Source: a bacterium (lineage in GTDB: Bacteria > UBP14 > UBA6098 > JAFGQG01). Taken from it: DNA of 55,280 nucleotides. The notes under the pieces were generated by a model. It saw nothing but the letters and a program-made list of their open reading frames with translations, was not told the origin of the DNA and did no database searches. Position 1 is the stretch's first letter. Each line of letters starts with the position of its first letter. The translations under genes and the position numbers were made by a program. This document shows, piece by piece, positions 9,339 through 17,724 of this stretch. The DNA lies in NCBI GenBank assembly GCA_016935765.1, contig JAFGQG010000029.1:1-55280 (forward strand), in the 5' to 3' direction.

Positions 9339-12300
9339 ATGAAAAGGAAGTTGTTCGCATTATCATGCTTATTCATGCTAACATTACTATGCGCCTCGAT
9401 TTTTGCTGCTGAATGGAGATTCGACGTTGTAGTGCATGATGGAGATAGAACTACATTTTCAACACTAACACTTGGAACTGATAATGAAGGTAGCGATATG
9501 TATGACCCAGGTCTCGATGTTCCTACCTTTGCTACCCCTACCGGTGCTTATGCTTTCTTTCCCCTTGATGACCCAGGCACACCACATATAACTATGCTCG
9601 GAACGGATATCAGGAACGCTGAAGATGATGAAATCGTGTGGATAGTTAACCACGCAAGCGATCCTTCTGCTGAGCAAAGAGAAATTACCTGGGATATCAT
9701 GACTATACCTGCTACAGATATCGGATATTTTTATATTGGTTCCGCATTTCCAACCTTCGATGTTGAGGACTGGACAGTCCTTACAACAATTGGATCATTC
9801 ATGTTTGATCCAGGACAATATGTCGCTATAAAATTCATGTCGGAATCTTCAATAGACGTTCAACCGCCAACAGTAACAGACTATCAGCCTACAGGTTTCG
9901 GCGTATTGCCGGACAGGGATATAGAGTTCATTATATATGACGACCTTGCTGGTGTTGATGTCGCTTCTATTTACGTTGCAGTTGCTGGTACAGATGTTTC
10001 CGGAGATCTCGATATGACAGCTATAACTTATGGTGGTTTTCCAGGATATCAGGTTCTTTATGATCCACCATTCGATTTCGATTGGGGCGTTGAAGTTTGT
10101 GTCGATATCTGGGCTCAGGATCTTGCAGACCCGGATCCACATGCTATGGTGGATACCTTCATATACTGCTTCCAAGTTTCAGATGAGCCTCCACCTGACG
10201 ATATTCCACCTTATACTGAGGACTGGAGTCCGGCTGACGGAGAAATGGGCGTTAGAATAAATACTCCGATTTCAGTAAAGGTGAAAGACGGTGGTGTTGG
10301 CGTAGATGACGAGTCTATTATATTGGAAGTAAATGGCGCTGATGTAACTGGAGATGCTAGAATAGGCGCTATCGATCACCCGCTTTCAGGAAATTACCTG
10401 GTTACCTATGAACCAGCAGCTCCATTACCTCCAAATTACTGGAACGAAGTATATATTTATGCTGAAGACCTTAACGGCAACCCTATGGAGGAAACCATAA
10501 CCTTCAGGACCGGTCTGGGTAGCGAAGTTGATCCCTGGGACGGTATGTTAACAGTTTGGAGCAGACTCGGTACTGACACTACGTTCAAGAACCTGTTCTT
10601 TGGCGTCGGTGGAGACTGCGAAGACGGCTATGATGACTGTGACGTTCCCGTTATCTGCTTGCCAGGAAGAGCTTGTCCTTATTTCATGATAAGCGATCCA
10701 GCATGGCCTTCAATTGATAAATTACAGACTGATATGAGGGATAACTACCTCGGCACAAAATACTGGAGAGCAGCGGTAAACAATCCCGGAGATAACATGG
10801 GCGCTTACTGGGACGGTTCGATGCTGCCGGAATGGACATATTTTATCGGGGTAGGTACTGCCGATGTTCCTCCAGGAGAAGATGGCTGGTACAACATGAA
10901 ATTGTACGACGAGCTGCCATTTATGCCTGGAGAAATAATATGGATTAAGTACTTCACGGATTCGATAGATATTAATGCTCCATACGTTAGAATGAGCGAG
11001 CCAGAAGGCGGAGCCGCTGGCGTAGCTGTAACTGAACCTGTTTTTATCGAATTATGCGATATGGGTTCTGGCGTTGATCAATTCTCAGTGGAAGTTTTTA
11101 TTAATGAAGTAGATATAACAAGTGAACTAGAATGGGGCATACTTGCAGAATGCGGTGGCTATTCCTTATTATATGAGCACTATGATGATCCATTCGACGC
11201 ATACAGCTCAGTTTGTGTAAGGGTCTCAGCAGCAGACCTTTCTGAGCCGCCTAACGAACTGGATACTACATTCTGTTTCTCAGTCAGCCCAGGTCCGATA
11301 TGGGACGCGACAATCATATATCATGAGGATGATGGTATGGACGAGAATCTATACCCGCTTGATTTTGGTACCGCGAACGGCGCGGATGCCGGTTGCGATG
11401 CGTTTGATGTTGGATTGCCAATGTGCCCACCTTCAGGATTATGCGTTTACTTTCCGGTGGATGATCCGGATTGTATTTTCAATAAACTTACAAAAGATAT
11501 GAGATCCAGAAGCCAGTTAATGCACTCCTGGATAATAGGACAGCAGGGCGCGGATGCCGGAAACGATTACTGGGTTACATGGAACACCACTGATATGCTG
11601 CCGACAGAAGATGATTGGCATTTCGATATCGGTGTTGCTTACCCGGGTTCTGAACCTACAACCTGGTATGATATGAAAGTAACCGACAACCTCGCTGTTG
11701 AAGTTGGCCAGCAAATTCATATCAATGTTTACTGGGATGTAGAAAGATGGGACCTGTGCGGTTCTGTTAGCCTCGAAGGCGAAACTGATTACTCAGGCAT
11801 TGACATATATATGATAAGCCTCGAAGAAGAAACGCTGGCTACTGAAATGACAGATGCGACTGGCGATTTCTGCTTCTTTGATTATTACGCTTCGACTTAT
11901 GAAGTATGCTTCCATTATGAAGGATATTACGATAGCTGCGTAACAGTCGATCTTGACATGGATATAGACCTTGCTGACGTGATGTTGAACCTGCTCTGCT
12001 ACACCCTGTCAGGTTATGTGGACGTAGAAGGTATGACGGATGATGGTGGAGTACAGGTTACTTTTACATCTCCGATTCATACTGAAGTTGCATACACGGA
12101 ATCTGATGGATATTATGAATTCGATTGCCTGCACGAAGGTGATTACTCCGTGAATCTGCATCTCGCAGGTTATCCTGATGTAGATGATATGATAACGGTA
12201 ACCGGAGATATGACTAGTGTAGATTGGTTCATGGCTGAAGGCTGCTTCCTGCTGGATGGTACAGTACTCCTTGGTGGAGTGCCTGCTGCCGGTGCAACTG

Positions 12301-14054
12301 TAGTCGTCGCTGGCGTTGGTACATACACAACTGATGAAGACGGCTATTATTTCGACTCATGCGTTTATGCCGACACATTTACTGTAACTGCCAGCAATGA
12401 TTGCTATGAAACTGAAGAAGAGCTTGTAGAGTTCGTCGGTCCAACGACGGTTGATTTTAACTTGGACGCTGTAACAGTGTCTATTTACGGTGTTGCATCA
12501 TTGGAAGGTGACGACGATTACGCAGGCATATTAGTGTGCCTCGATGGCGATTGCATCACCACGCGTTCTGACGGTGAGTTCGAATTCACGGACCTGGAAT
12601 GTGGTATGGATTATACAATTACTGCAAGCATGGAATGCTACGTAACCTACGAAATGACCCTCGAAGGCGTAACAATGGACACCGAGCATAACTTCGAACT
12701 GGCGCATATGCCTTATGTTACAGATATATTTGTTGAAGCAGATACCTTGCCAAGACCATTTGTAGATGATTCTCTTACTATGACGATATATTGGACCGAA
12801 CCAACTGATTGCTGTGACTCAATTTATATTATGTACACGATGGAAGACGATTTCTCAGATTACGTCTGGGATTGGGAAGTAGCAGCAGTTATACCGTGTG
12901 GAACCGGAATGGGTGAAACCGGCGCAATATTCAGTGGAATGATGCCCGATGTTGTTTTCTGCATCACTTTTGTTCCATTCTGTGATGGCGAACATTGTCC
13001 ATGGGTTAATGAATATGCCTGCGCTGGTGTTTCCGCAACGCCAGACCCGAATCAGGTTCTTATTTATGACTTTGACAACGGCGCTACCCCGATAGATGGA
13101 ATGGGTGTGGAAGAAGCTATGGCAGCTATTCTGGATGAACTCTGCGTCTCTTATACTATAACAACCCAGGATGCCGACATTTATGGACATGATGATGCTC
13201 ACCCTTATGAACTTGAAGATTATGATGCAGTCTTTATTGCCCTCGGCGTACAGGATGCAAATGATGCAAAGATCCCTGAAAATTGTCTGAATGCATTAAT
13301 TGATTACATGGATGCAAGGTATCCTGTTTATGTCGAAGGACCCGATTTCGCCGCTGATTATTCAACAGGAACAGAAACGGAAGCTGAATTCTTCGATATG
13401 TTCGGGGTCTCATTTATTGACGATGGTATGGCAGAAAGCGCGGATACCTTCAACGTTGACATGCTTTATACTCCATCACCAAGCTGGTGGACGGGAAGAG
13501 ACCTTTACATTGATTATGACAATGGAACTCTTGCTGACCGCTTCGTTGACGAGATCGGCTCAGATGGAGCTGAGATAATTCTTGTGGACGAAGAAGGTAA
13601 AGGCTACGCTGCTTATATTGTAAGCGGATATCAAGCAATCTACTCAGCATGCTACGTTGGAGCAATGACTCCAATGGACGCAAGCGCAGCGAGATTGTAC
13701 GATGAATTCTTAAGGAAATTCGGCGTTGAAGTTCCTTGCCCGAGCGTAGCAGAAAAACGCATGGATAAAGTCCCAACCACTTTCGACCTCGTACAGAACT
13801 ACCCGAACCCATTCAACCCGATTACTACTGTCGAATTCTCGTTACCTGAAGAAGCTAAGATCGACGTCTCCGTATACAACATATTCGGACAGAAAGTTAT
13901 GAATCTTGCTGATGGAAAACGCGCTGCTGGTGTTTACCAGATTACATGGGATGGAACGGATATGGATAATGAACTTCTTCCTACAGGCGTTTATTTCTGC
14001 AAGTTCCAGACTGCCGACTACAGCAAGACCGTTAAAATGATGTTTATGAAGTAA
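9339..14054 (+). CDS. Secreted modular protein, Cys-rich paralog: 3 module A, Ig-like, 4 CpReg-like, GATase-like, sorting domain (1571 aa)
   Basis: The start is the ATG at 9339, 11 bases after AAGGAGG; a GTG at 9330 lies too close to that site. The signal peptide is MKRKLFALSCLFMLTLLCAS with cleavage near residue 24. Module A copies lie at about 25-160, 403-545 and 654-805. Each has a G-T/N-DG-YD...LDVP start, a YFPLDDP core, a DMR or DIR, a W near LP, and a final Q-x-I/V-x-I. Ig-like (Big-type) domains such as SPADGEMGVRINTPISV separate the copies. Four carboxypeptidase-regulatory-like repeats (LSGYVDVEG, LLDGTVLLGG and so on) follow at about 804-1130, then an FN3-like stretch, a GATase-like module from about 1238 (VLIYDFDNG, VYVEGPDFA), and the sorting domain at 1482-1571 ending KMMFMK. 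The architecture matches the gene at 17725, but this copy carries many extra Cys, so disulfides are likely. Ligand and role are unknown. Confidence 0.87.
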   Translation: MKRKLFALSCLFMLTLLCASIFAAEWRFDVVVHDGDRTTFSTLTLGTDNEGSDMYDPGLDVPTFATPTGAYAFFPLDDPGTPHITMLGTDIRNAEDDEIVWIVNHASDPSAEQREITWDIMTIPATDIGYFYIGSAFPTFDVEDWTVLTTIGSFMFDPGQYVAIKFMSESSIDVQPPTVTDYQPTGFGVLPDRDIEFIIYDDLAGVDVASIYVAVAGTDVSGDLDMTAITYGGFPGYQVLYDPPFDFDWGVEVCVDIWAQDLADPDPHAMVDTFIYCFQVSDEPPPDDIPPYTEDWSPADGEMGVRINTPISVKVKDGGVGVDDESIILEVNGADVTGDARIGAIDHPLSGNYLVTYEPAAPLPPNYWNEVYIYAEDLNGNPMEETITFRTGLGSEVDPWDGMLTVWSRLGTDTTFKNLFFGVGGDCEDGYDDCDVPVICLPGRACPYFMISDPAWPSIDKLQTDMRDNYLGTKYWRAAVNNPGDNMGAYWDGSMLPEWTYFIGVGTADVPPGEDGWYNMKLYDELPFMPGEIIWIKYFTDSIDINAPYVRMSEPEGGAAGVAVTEPVFIELCDMGSGVDQFSVEVFINEVDITSELEWGILAECGGYSLLYEHYDDPFDAYSSVCVRVSAADLSEPPNELDTTFCFSVSPGPIWDATIIYHEDDGMDENLYPLDFGTANGADAGCDAFDVGLPMCPPSGLCVYFPVDDPDCIFNKLTKDMRSRSQLMHSWIIGQQGADAGNDYWVTWNTTDMLPTEDDWHFDIGVAYPGSEPTTWYDMKVTDNLAVEVGQQIHINVYWDVERWDLCGSVSLEGETDYSGIDIYMISLEEETLATEMTDATGDFCFFDYYASTYEVCFHYEGYYDSCVTVDLDMDIDLADVMLNLLCYTLSGYVDVEGMTDDGGVQVTFTSPIHTEVAYTESDGYYEFDCLHEGDYSVNLHLAGYPDVDDMITVTGDMTSVDWFMAEGCFLLDGTVLLGGVPAAGATVVVAGVGTYTTDEDGYYFDSCVYADTFTVTASNDCYETEEELVEFVGPTTVDFNLDAVTVSIYGVASLEGDDDYAGILVCLDGDCITTRSDGEFEFTDLECGMDYTITASMECYVTYEMTLEGVTMDTEHNFELAHMPYVTDIFVEADTLPRPFVDDSLTMTIYWTEPTDCCDSIYIMYTMEDDFSDYVWDWEVAAVIPCGTGMGETGAIFSGMMPDVVFCITFVPFCDGEHCPWVNEYACAGVSATPDPNQVLIYDFDNGATPIDGMGVEEAMAAILDELCVSYTITTQDADIYGHDDAHPYELEDYDAVFIALGVQDANDAKIPENCLNALIDYMDARYPVYVEGPDFAADYSTGTETEAEFFDMFGVSFIDDGMAESADTFNVDMLYTPSPSWWTGRDLYIDYDNGTLADRFVDEIGSDGAEIILVDEEGKGYAAYIVSGYQAIYSACYVGAMTPMDASAARLYDEFLRKFGVEVPCPSVAEKRMDKVPTTFDLVQNYPNPFNPITTVEFSLPEEAKIDVSVYNIFGQKVMNLADGKRAAGVYQITWDGTDMDNELLPTGVYFCKFQTADYSKTVKMMFMK

Positions 14055-14118
14055 AACTTCAAAAAGGAACGTTTATGAAGTAAGACTTCAAAAAGGAACG
14101 TTTATGAAGTAAAACTTC
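14042..14118 (+). repeat. 29-bp tandem repeat across the stop codon (about 2.6 copies)
   Basis: The unit begins GTTTATGAAGTAAAACTTC and recurs at 14042, 14071 and 14100, a spacing of 29 bases. The first copy contains the last codons and the stop of the preceding gene, so the end of the gene (Phe-Met-Lys-stop) has been duplicated downstream. The second copy differs by one A-to-G change. Within each unit GAAGT and ACTTC form a short inverted repeat around the stop codon. Confidence 0.9.
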
Positions 14119-14133
14119 ATTATAGCGAATATA

Positions 14134-14170
14134 AAAGCCCCCGGTGTTCAAACGCCGGGGGCTTTTTTTT
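14134..14170 (+). terminator. Rho-independent terminator after the 1571-aa secreted protein gene
   Basis: An 11-bp GC-rich stem (GCCCCCGGTGT against ACGCCGGGGGC, one wobble) with a four-base loop, followed by eight T. It lies 80 bases after the stop codon, directly after the 29-bp tandem repeats. Confidence 0.94.
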
Positions 14171-14232
14171 GACCACGAATAAGGGATACTTAATACCAAA
14201 TTAAATTCTGTAGACTTATTTATGAAAACAAC

Positions 14233-14260
14233 TTGACTTTTATGAGAAATATCTTATATT
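14233..14260 (+). promoter_or_regulatory. Putative sigma-70 promoter (distal)
   Basis: A TTGACT box (14233-14238), a 16-base spacer and a TATATT box (14255-14260). The spacer end AAATATCT is shared with the promoter-like element at 31563. If used, it would give a leader of about 240 bases for the gene at 14511. Confidence 0.5.
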
Positions 14261-14441
14261 GTATTTAGATTTTAGGGGAATTTTAAAGAAATTTTTAGCA
14301 GGAAGCCAGACGGTTACTCAATTGGTATATAGAGTACCTGGATATTAAACATTTTATAAATAATCAAGAAGGTTATTATTGAATAATTGAAACCATAAGT
14401 TAGAGGCAGTTTGGCATATAAAACGCGGAACAACTTTTTAC

Positions 14442-14470
14442 TTGACTTTATATAATATTGTAAATAAATT
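14442..14470 (+). promoter_or_regulatory. Putative sigma-70 promoter (proximal)
   Basis: A TTGACT box (14442-14447), a 17-base spacer and a TAAATT box (14465-14470), 40 bases before the ATG at 14511. The region is very AT-rich, so a chance match is possible. Confidence 0.4.
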
Positions 14471-14510
14471 AAATAAATTATAAAAGGTAAACAAAAACAA
14501 AGGAGTAAGA

Positions 14511-17465
14511 ATGTTGAAAAGAGTGGTTTTTTTCCAGCTATTTATTCTGTTAGTTGTAGGAATAAGTATTTGTTTTGGTCAGTGGGAAATACCTATAGGC
14601 GTTCAAGTTGATTCTATATCAACAATTGATTTAACCTTGGGAGAAAGTCCTTTTGCGGACGAGGGTTACGATTCATTTGATGTAATTCACCCTCCATGTC
14701 CGCCTTTTGCATTGGACGCTTATTTTAAACTCGACGACCCGGACAACCCATTAATCGACAAGTTATATTATGATATAAAAAATTCAAGCGAGGATACCAA
14801 TTATTGGAGAATTGAGATATGTGGTGGAATTCCAGAAACTCCTTATCCTAATGCTGTATGGCTCTTCGCTGACTTACCTACAAGCGGTGATTTGCTGATT
14901 GGGTCAGCTTATCCAGGTTTGGAGATAGATTGGTCTTCGGCTACTGATATGAGAACCGTGGAGACTTTCAATTTCCTTCCGGCGCAATACGCATTGATTC
15001 GATACGTCAAAACAGGCGGAGATGAAATCCCACCGTACGCTATAAACTGGGTGCCTGCTAACGGCGCAACGGATGTGCCTGTTGATACTGATATAGATGT
15101 GGATGTACTCGATGCCGGAGTAGGCGTGGATGATGGTACTATTGAATTGTCGGTTCCGGGACTTGGTACAGTTCCGTCATACCTCCTGGATATTACTCCC
15201 ATCGCTGGCGGATATCATGTTCATTATGGCTCTGTCCTCGACCTGCCCTATGGTACTGCGCTGACACTGGTTCTGGCTGCGGCTGATTTAAACACTAACT
15301 ACATGGAAGATACGATAACCTTTACTACAGTTGATGCAGATACTCTTGGTTTCACACTCTCTGGTTATATTTACCTTGAAGGTGAAACCAACCATGCGAA
15401 TTCAATGGTTAATGTTTCTGGTTCGATAGCGGTCACAGATTCTATAGGTTATTTTGAGATAACCGGTCTTGATGAAGACGAATATGATATTCGTGTAGAA
15501 CACCTGGGGGGCTATACACACGTAGATACTACTATGTACATAGTAAGTGATACCACCCTAACCTGCACGCTGCTTCGCGAAGCTACTTATGGTCTCCTGG
15601 GAGGAATTGTCGAGCTGGAAGGGGTTGAAGACGACCTGTCAGGAAGTATTGTACAAATTTTAGGTTACGGTTTGGATACGACAGGGACTTTCGGATATTT
15701 CCTTTTCGAAGACCTGCCTTTCGATGCATATACCGTAATTGCTTCCCACGAAGGTTTCTACCCGGATACTATCAACTTTATCTTTTCAACTGATACTACA
15801 ATCAGCTTCTACCTTAATGCCGTACCAGCTGAGACTTTGTATGATATAACCGGAAATGTTTATCTCGAAGGAGTTACTACAGACCTGTCTGGTAGTATCG
15901 TGATGTTGGATGGATTCGGCGCGGATACAACCGATGTCGCCGGTATTTATACTTTTATGGATGTTCCTAGCGGTCACTGGTTGATGATTGCATCCCACGA
16001 TGGGTATTATCCTGATACAGTAGAATTCGATCTGACTGATGATGCTATTATTGATTTTAATTTAGAATTGATCGCTGTTGATACGTTAAGTGATGTTGCT
16101 GGGACGGTACTCCTGGATGGACCTGTCGAACATTATGGCGGAAGTATTGTGGAGATAGTTGGCATGGGAGCGGATACTACTGATCTCACCGGAGCTTATT
16201 TATTCGAGGACGTAAGGAACGGACCTATCACTATGATAGCGTCGCATGAGGGTTTCTACTCGGACACGGTATCATTAACTCTGGCGTCGGATACGACGGT
16301 TGATTTTATGCTGGAACCCATAATCCTGGCTCCGCCGATAGGTTTGATCGCCTCCGATACGCTGGAGGAAAGGATAGTATTGAATTGGTTAAACCCTGGT
16401 GTGCAGACAGAGATAGCCTATGATGATGGTACGATTGATACAGTTATCGGGGATGTCAATATGGATGGAACCGATGATACTATCTGGTATATGGCGGTAC
16501 CTGAAGGTGATGGAATGATGGTAGAGTTCGACGCTATCTCAGATGGTGATGTTCTTATAGGGATTAAACTATTCTCAATGATAACTTCTATTGTTGAGAT
16601 GCATGTTTGGAATGGTTCCAGCGCTAGCGGTCCGGTTGATGACATGATTCCACCATTCGAAACGAACTTATCGTTAGGAGCCTGGGATATAATCGAGGTT
16701 GCGCCAGTTGAACTAAGCGGAACGTTTTTCTGCGGTATGATTGCGATGTCTGAGGTCACAGCGGTGGGCATCGATACTGATGTCCCTGATGAGAGAGCAT
16801 GGTATTACAGCTCTATGATGGGCATGTTTTTCAACCTCACTTTGATAGAAGACCTGGCAACTGTAGATCTGATGATAAGGGCTCTGGTAGTCTCACCAGA
16901 CGGCACACTCAGAGAGATCGCAGGTAAAGCGACAACGGAAGCTGAATTGCTGAGTTATGAAGTGTGGAGAAGCGATGAGTTCTTCGTTGAATCAACGGAG
17001 GCTGAAATGGTCGCAACTGTCCCATCAGACGTTACTACATGGACGGACACATCAGTGACTTTCGATATGTGGTACTACTATCGGATTGCTGCAGTTTATG
17101 ATATGGGAACGAGTGAATTCTCCAATTTCGATTCCGGAATGGCGTTAACTTCAGGTATTGATGAAGACTGGAAGAGTTTGCCGATGCAGCTGACCCTGTT
17201 CGAAAATTATCCAAATCCATTCAATCCCACAACCATATTCAAATATATCATTCCTGAGAGAGGTAAGGTTAAGTTCAGTATCCACAATATTCTCGGTAAC
17301 GAGATATCTGTACTCGTAAATGAAGATAATTATCCTGCGGGAAGATATGAAATAATCTGGGACGGTATGGATTCTAATGGTTCTCAGCTTCCATCCGGCG
17401 TCTATTTCTACAAGCTGCAGTATAACGGCAAGAACTTGATAAAGGATATGATTTTAATTAAATAG
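14511..17465 (+). CDS. Secreted modular protein: module A, Ig-like, 4 CpReg-like repeats, split FN3, sorting domain (984 aa)
   Basis: The ATG follows AGGAG at 14501-14505 and opens a signal peptide (MLKRVVFFQLFILLVVGISI, cleaved near CFG-Q). Residues about 23-165 are one module A (EGYDSFD, YFKLDDP, DIKN, IGSAYPGLEIDW). An Ig-like domain (WVPANGATDVPVDTDI) follows to about 280. Four clear carboxypeptidase-regulatory-like repeats of about 82 residues run from about 285 to 615, each with an LEG or LDG start, SGSIV and S-H-E/D-G-Y/F-Y-P/S-DT. After that an FN3-like domain starts at PPIGLIASD but its second half (LLSYEVWRS...YYYRIAAVYDMG) comes only about 180 residues later. The insertion looks like a separate beta-rich domain (VEMHVWNG). 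The sorting domain lies at about 894-984 and ends IKDMILIK. The protein is probably a surface-attached or released binding protein; its target is unknown. Confidence 0.87.
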   Translation: MLKRVVFFQLFILLVVGISICFGQWEIPIGVQVDSISTIDLTLGESPFADEGYDSFDVIHPPCPPFALDAYFKLDDPDNPLIDKLYYDIKNSSEDTNYWRIEICGGIPETPYPNAVWLFADLPTSGDLLIGSAYPGLEIDWSSATDMRTVETFNFLPAQYALIRYVKTGGDEIPPYAINWVPANGATDVPVDTDIDVDVLDAGVGVDDGTIELSVPGLGTVPSYLLDITPIAGGYHVHYGSVLDLPYGTALTLVLAAADLNTNYMEDTITFTTVDADTLGFTLSGYIYLEGETNHANSMVNVSGSIAVTDSIGYFEITGLDEDEYDIRVEHLGGYTHVDTTMYIVSDTTLTCTLLREATYGLLGGIVELEGVEDDLSGSIVQILGYGLDTTGTFGYFLFEDLPFDAYTVIASHEGFYPDTINFIFSTDTTISFYLNAVPAETLYDITGNVYLEGVTTDLSGSIVMLDGFGADTTDVAGIYTFMDVPSGHWLMIASHDGYYPDTVEFDLTDDAIIDFNLELIAVDTLSDVAGTVLLDGPVEHYGGSIVEIVGMGADTTDLTGAYLFEDVRNGPITMIASHEGFYSDTVSLTLASDTTVDFMLEPIILAPPIGLIASDTLEERIVLNWLNPGVQTEIAYDDGTIDTVIGDVNMDGTDDTIWYMAVPEGDGMMVEFDAISDGDVLIGIKLFSMITSIVEMHVWNGSSASGPVDDMIPPFETNLSLGAWDIIEVAPVELSGTFFCGMIAMSEVTAVGIDTDVPDERAWYYSSMMGMFFNLTLIEDLATVDLMIRALVVSPDGTLREIAGKATTEAELLSYEVWRSDEFFVESTEAEMVATVPSDVTTWTDTSVTFDMWYYYRIAAVYDMGTSEFSNFDSGMALTSGIDEDWKSLPMQLTLFENYPNPFNPTTIFKYIIPERGKVKFSIHNILGNEISVLVNEDNYPAGRYEIIWDGMDSNGSQLPSGVYFYKLQYNGKNLIKDMILIK

Positions 17466-17546
17466 CCGCTGTAAAAAATGGCTGTTTTAAAAATAGAATA
17501 TAAGTTGATTAACGGAATTTGACTTGTTTTACGCTCAAAAACCGAA

Positions 17547-17589
17547 GGTCAATCGTTACTGAAGCGGTTAACAAGTTCCTTGATTGACC
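17547..17589. promoter_or_regulatory. Inverted repeat upstream of the 1438-aa secreted protein gene
   Basis: GGTCAATC at 17547-17554 is matched perfectly by GATTGACC at 17582-17589, 27 bases apart. No T-run follows, so it does not look like a terminator. It could be a protein-binding site or an RNA stem in the leader of the gene at 17725. This is suggestive only. Confidence 0.35.
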
Positions 17590-17724
17590 GGTACATTATT
17601 TACGAAGAATGATGTAGTATAAAGCGCATCGAATTCTCTAAATACCAGAGTAGTTTTGCGCATACTACTTATCTAAAATGAGGTCATATAAAGCAGTAAA
17701 ACAACTAATTTTGGAGGTATTATA

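Larger units (their letters stand above)
14171..14510. other. Intergenic region with two promoter-like sequences
   Basis: This stretch between the terminator and the next secreted protein gene is AT-rich and holds no ORF that I would support. It carries two promoter-like elements, annotated separately, and a long possible 5' leader. I see no riboswitch that I recognise. Confidence 0.6.

Noticed and set aside
14442..14456. TATAAT three bases after TTGACT as a promoter pair
   Set aside because: The spacing is far too short for sigma-70; the TAAATT box 17 bases away was used instead.
17463..17500. Possible terminator after the 984-aa secreted protein gene
   Set aside because: Only a four-base stem (AGCC/GGCT) with a large loop; too weak to call.
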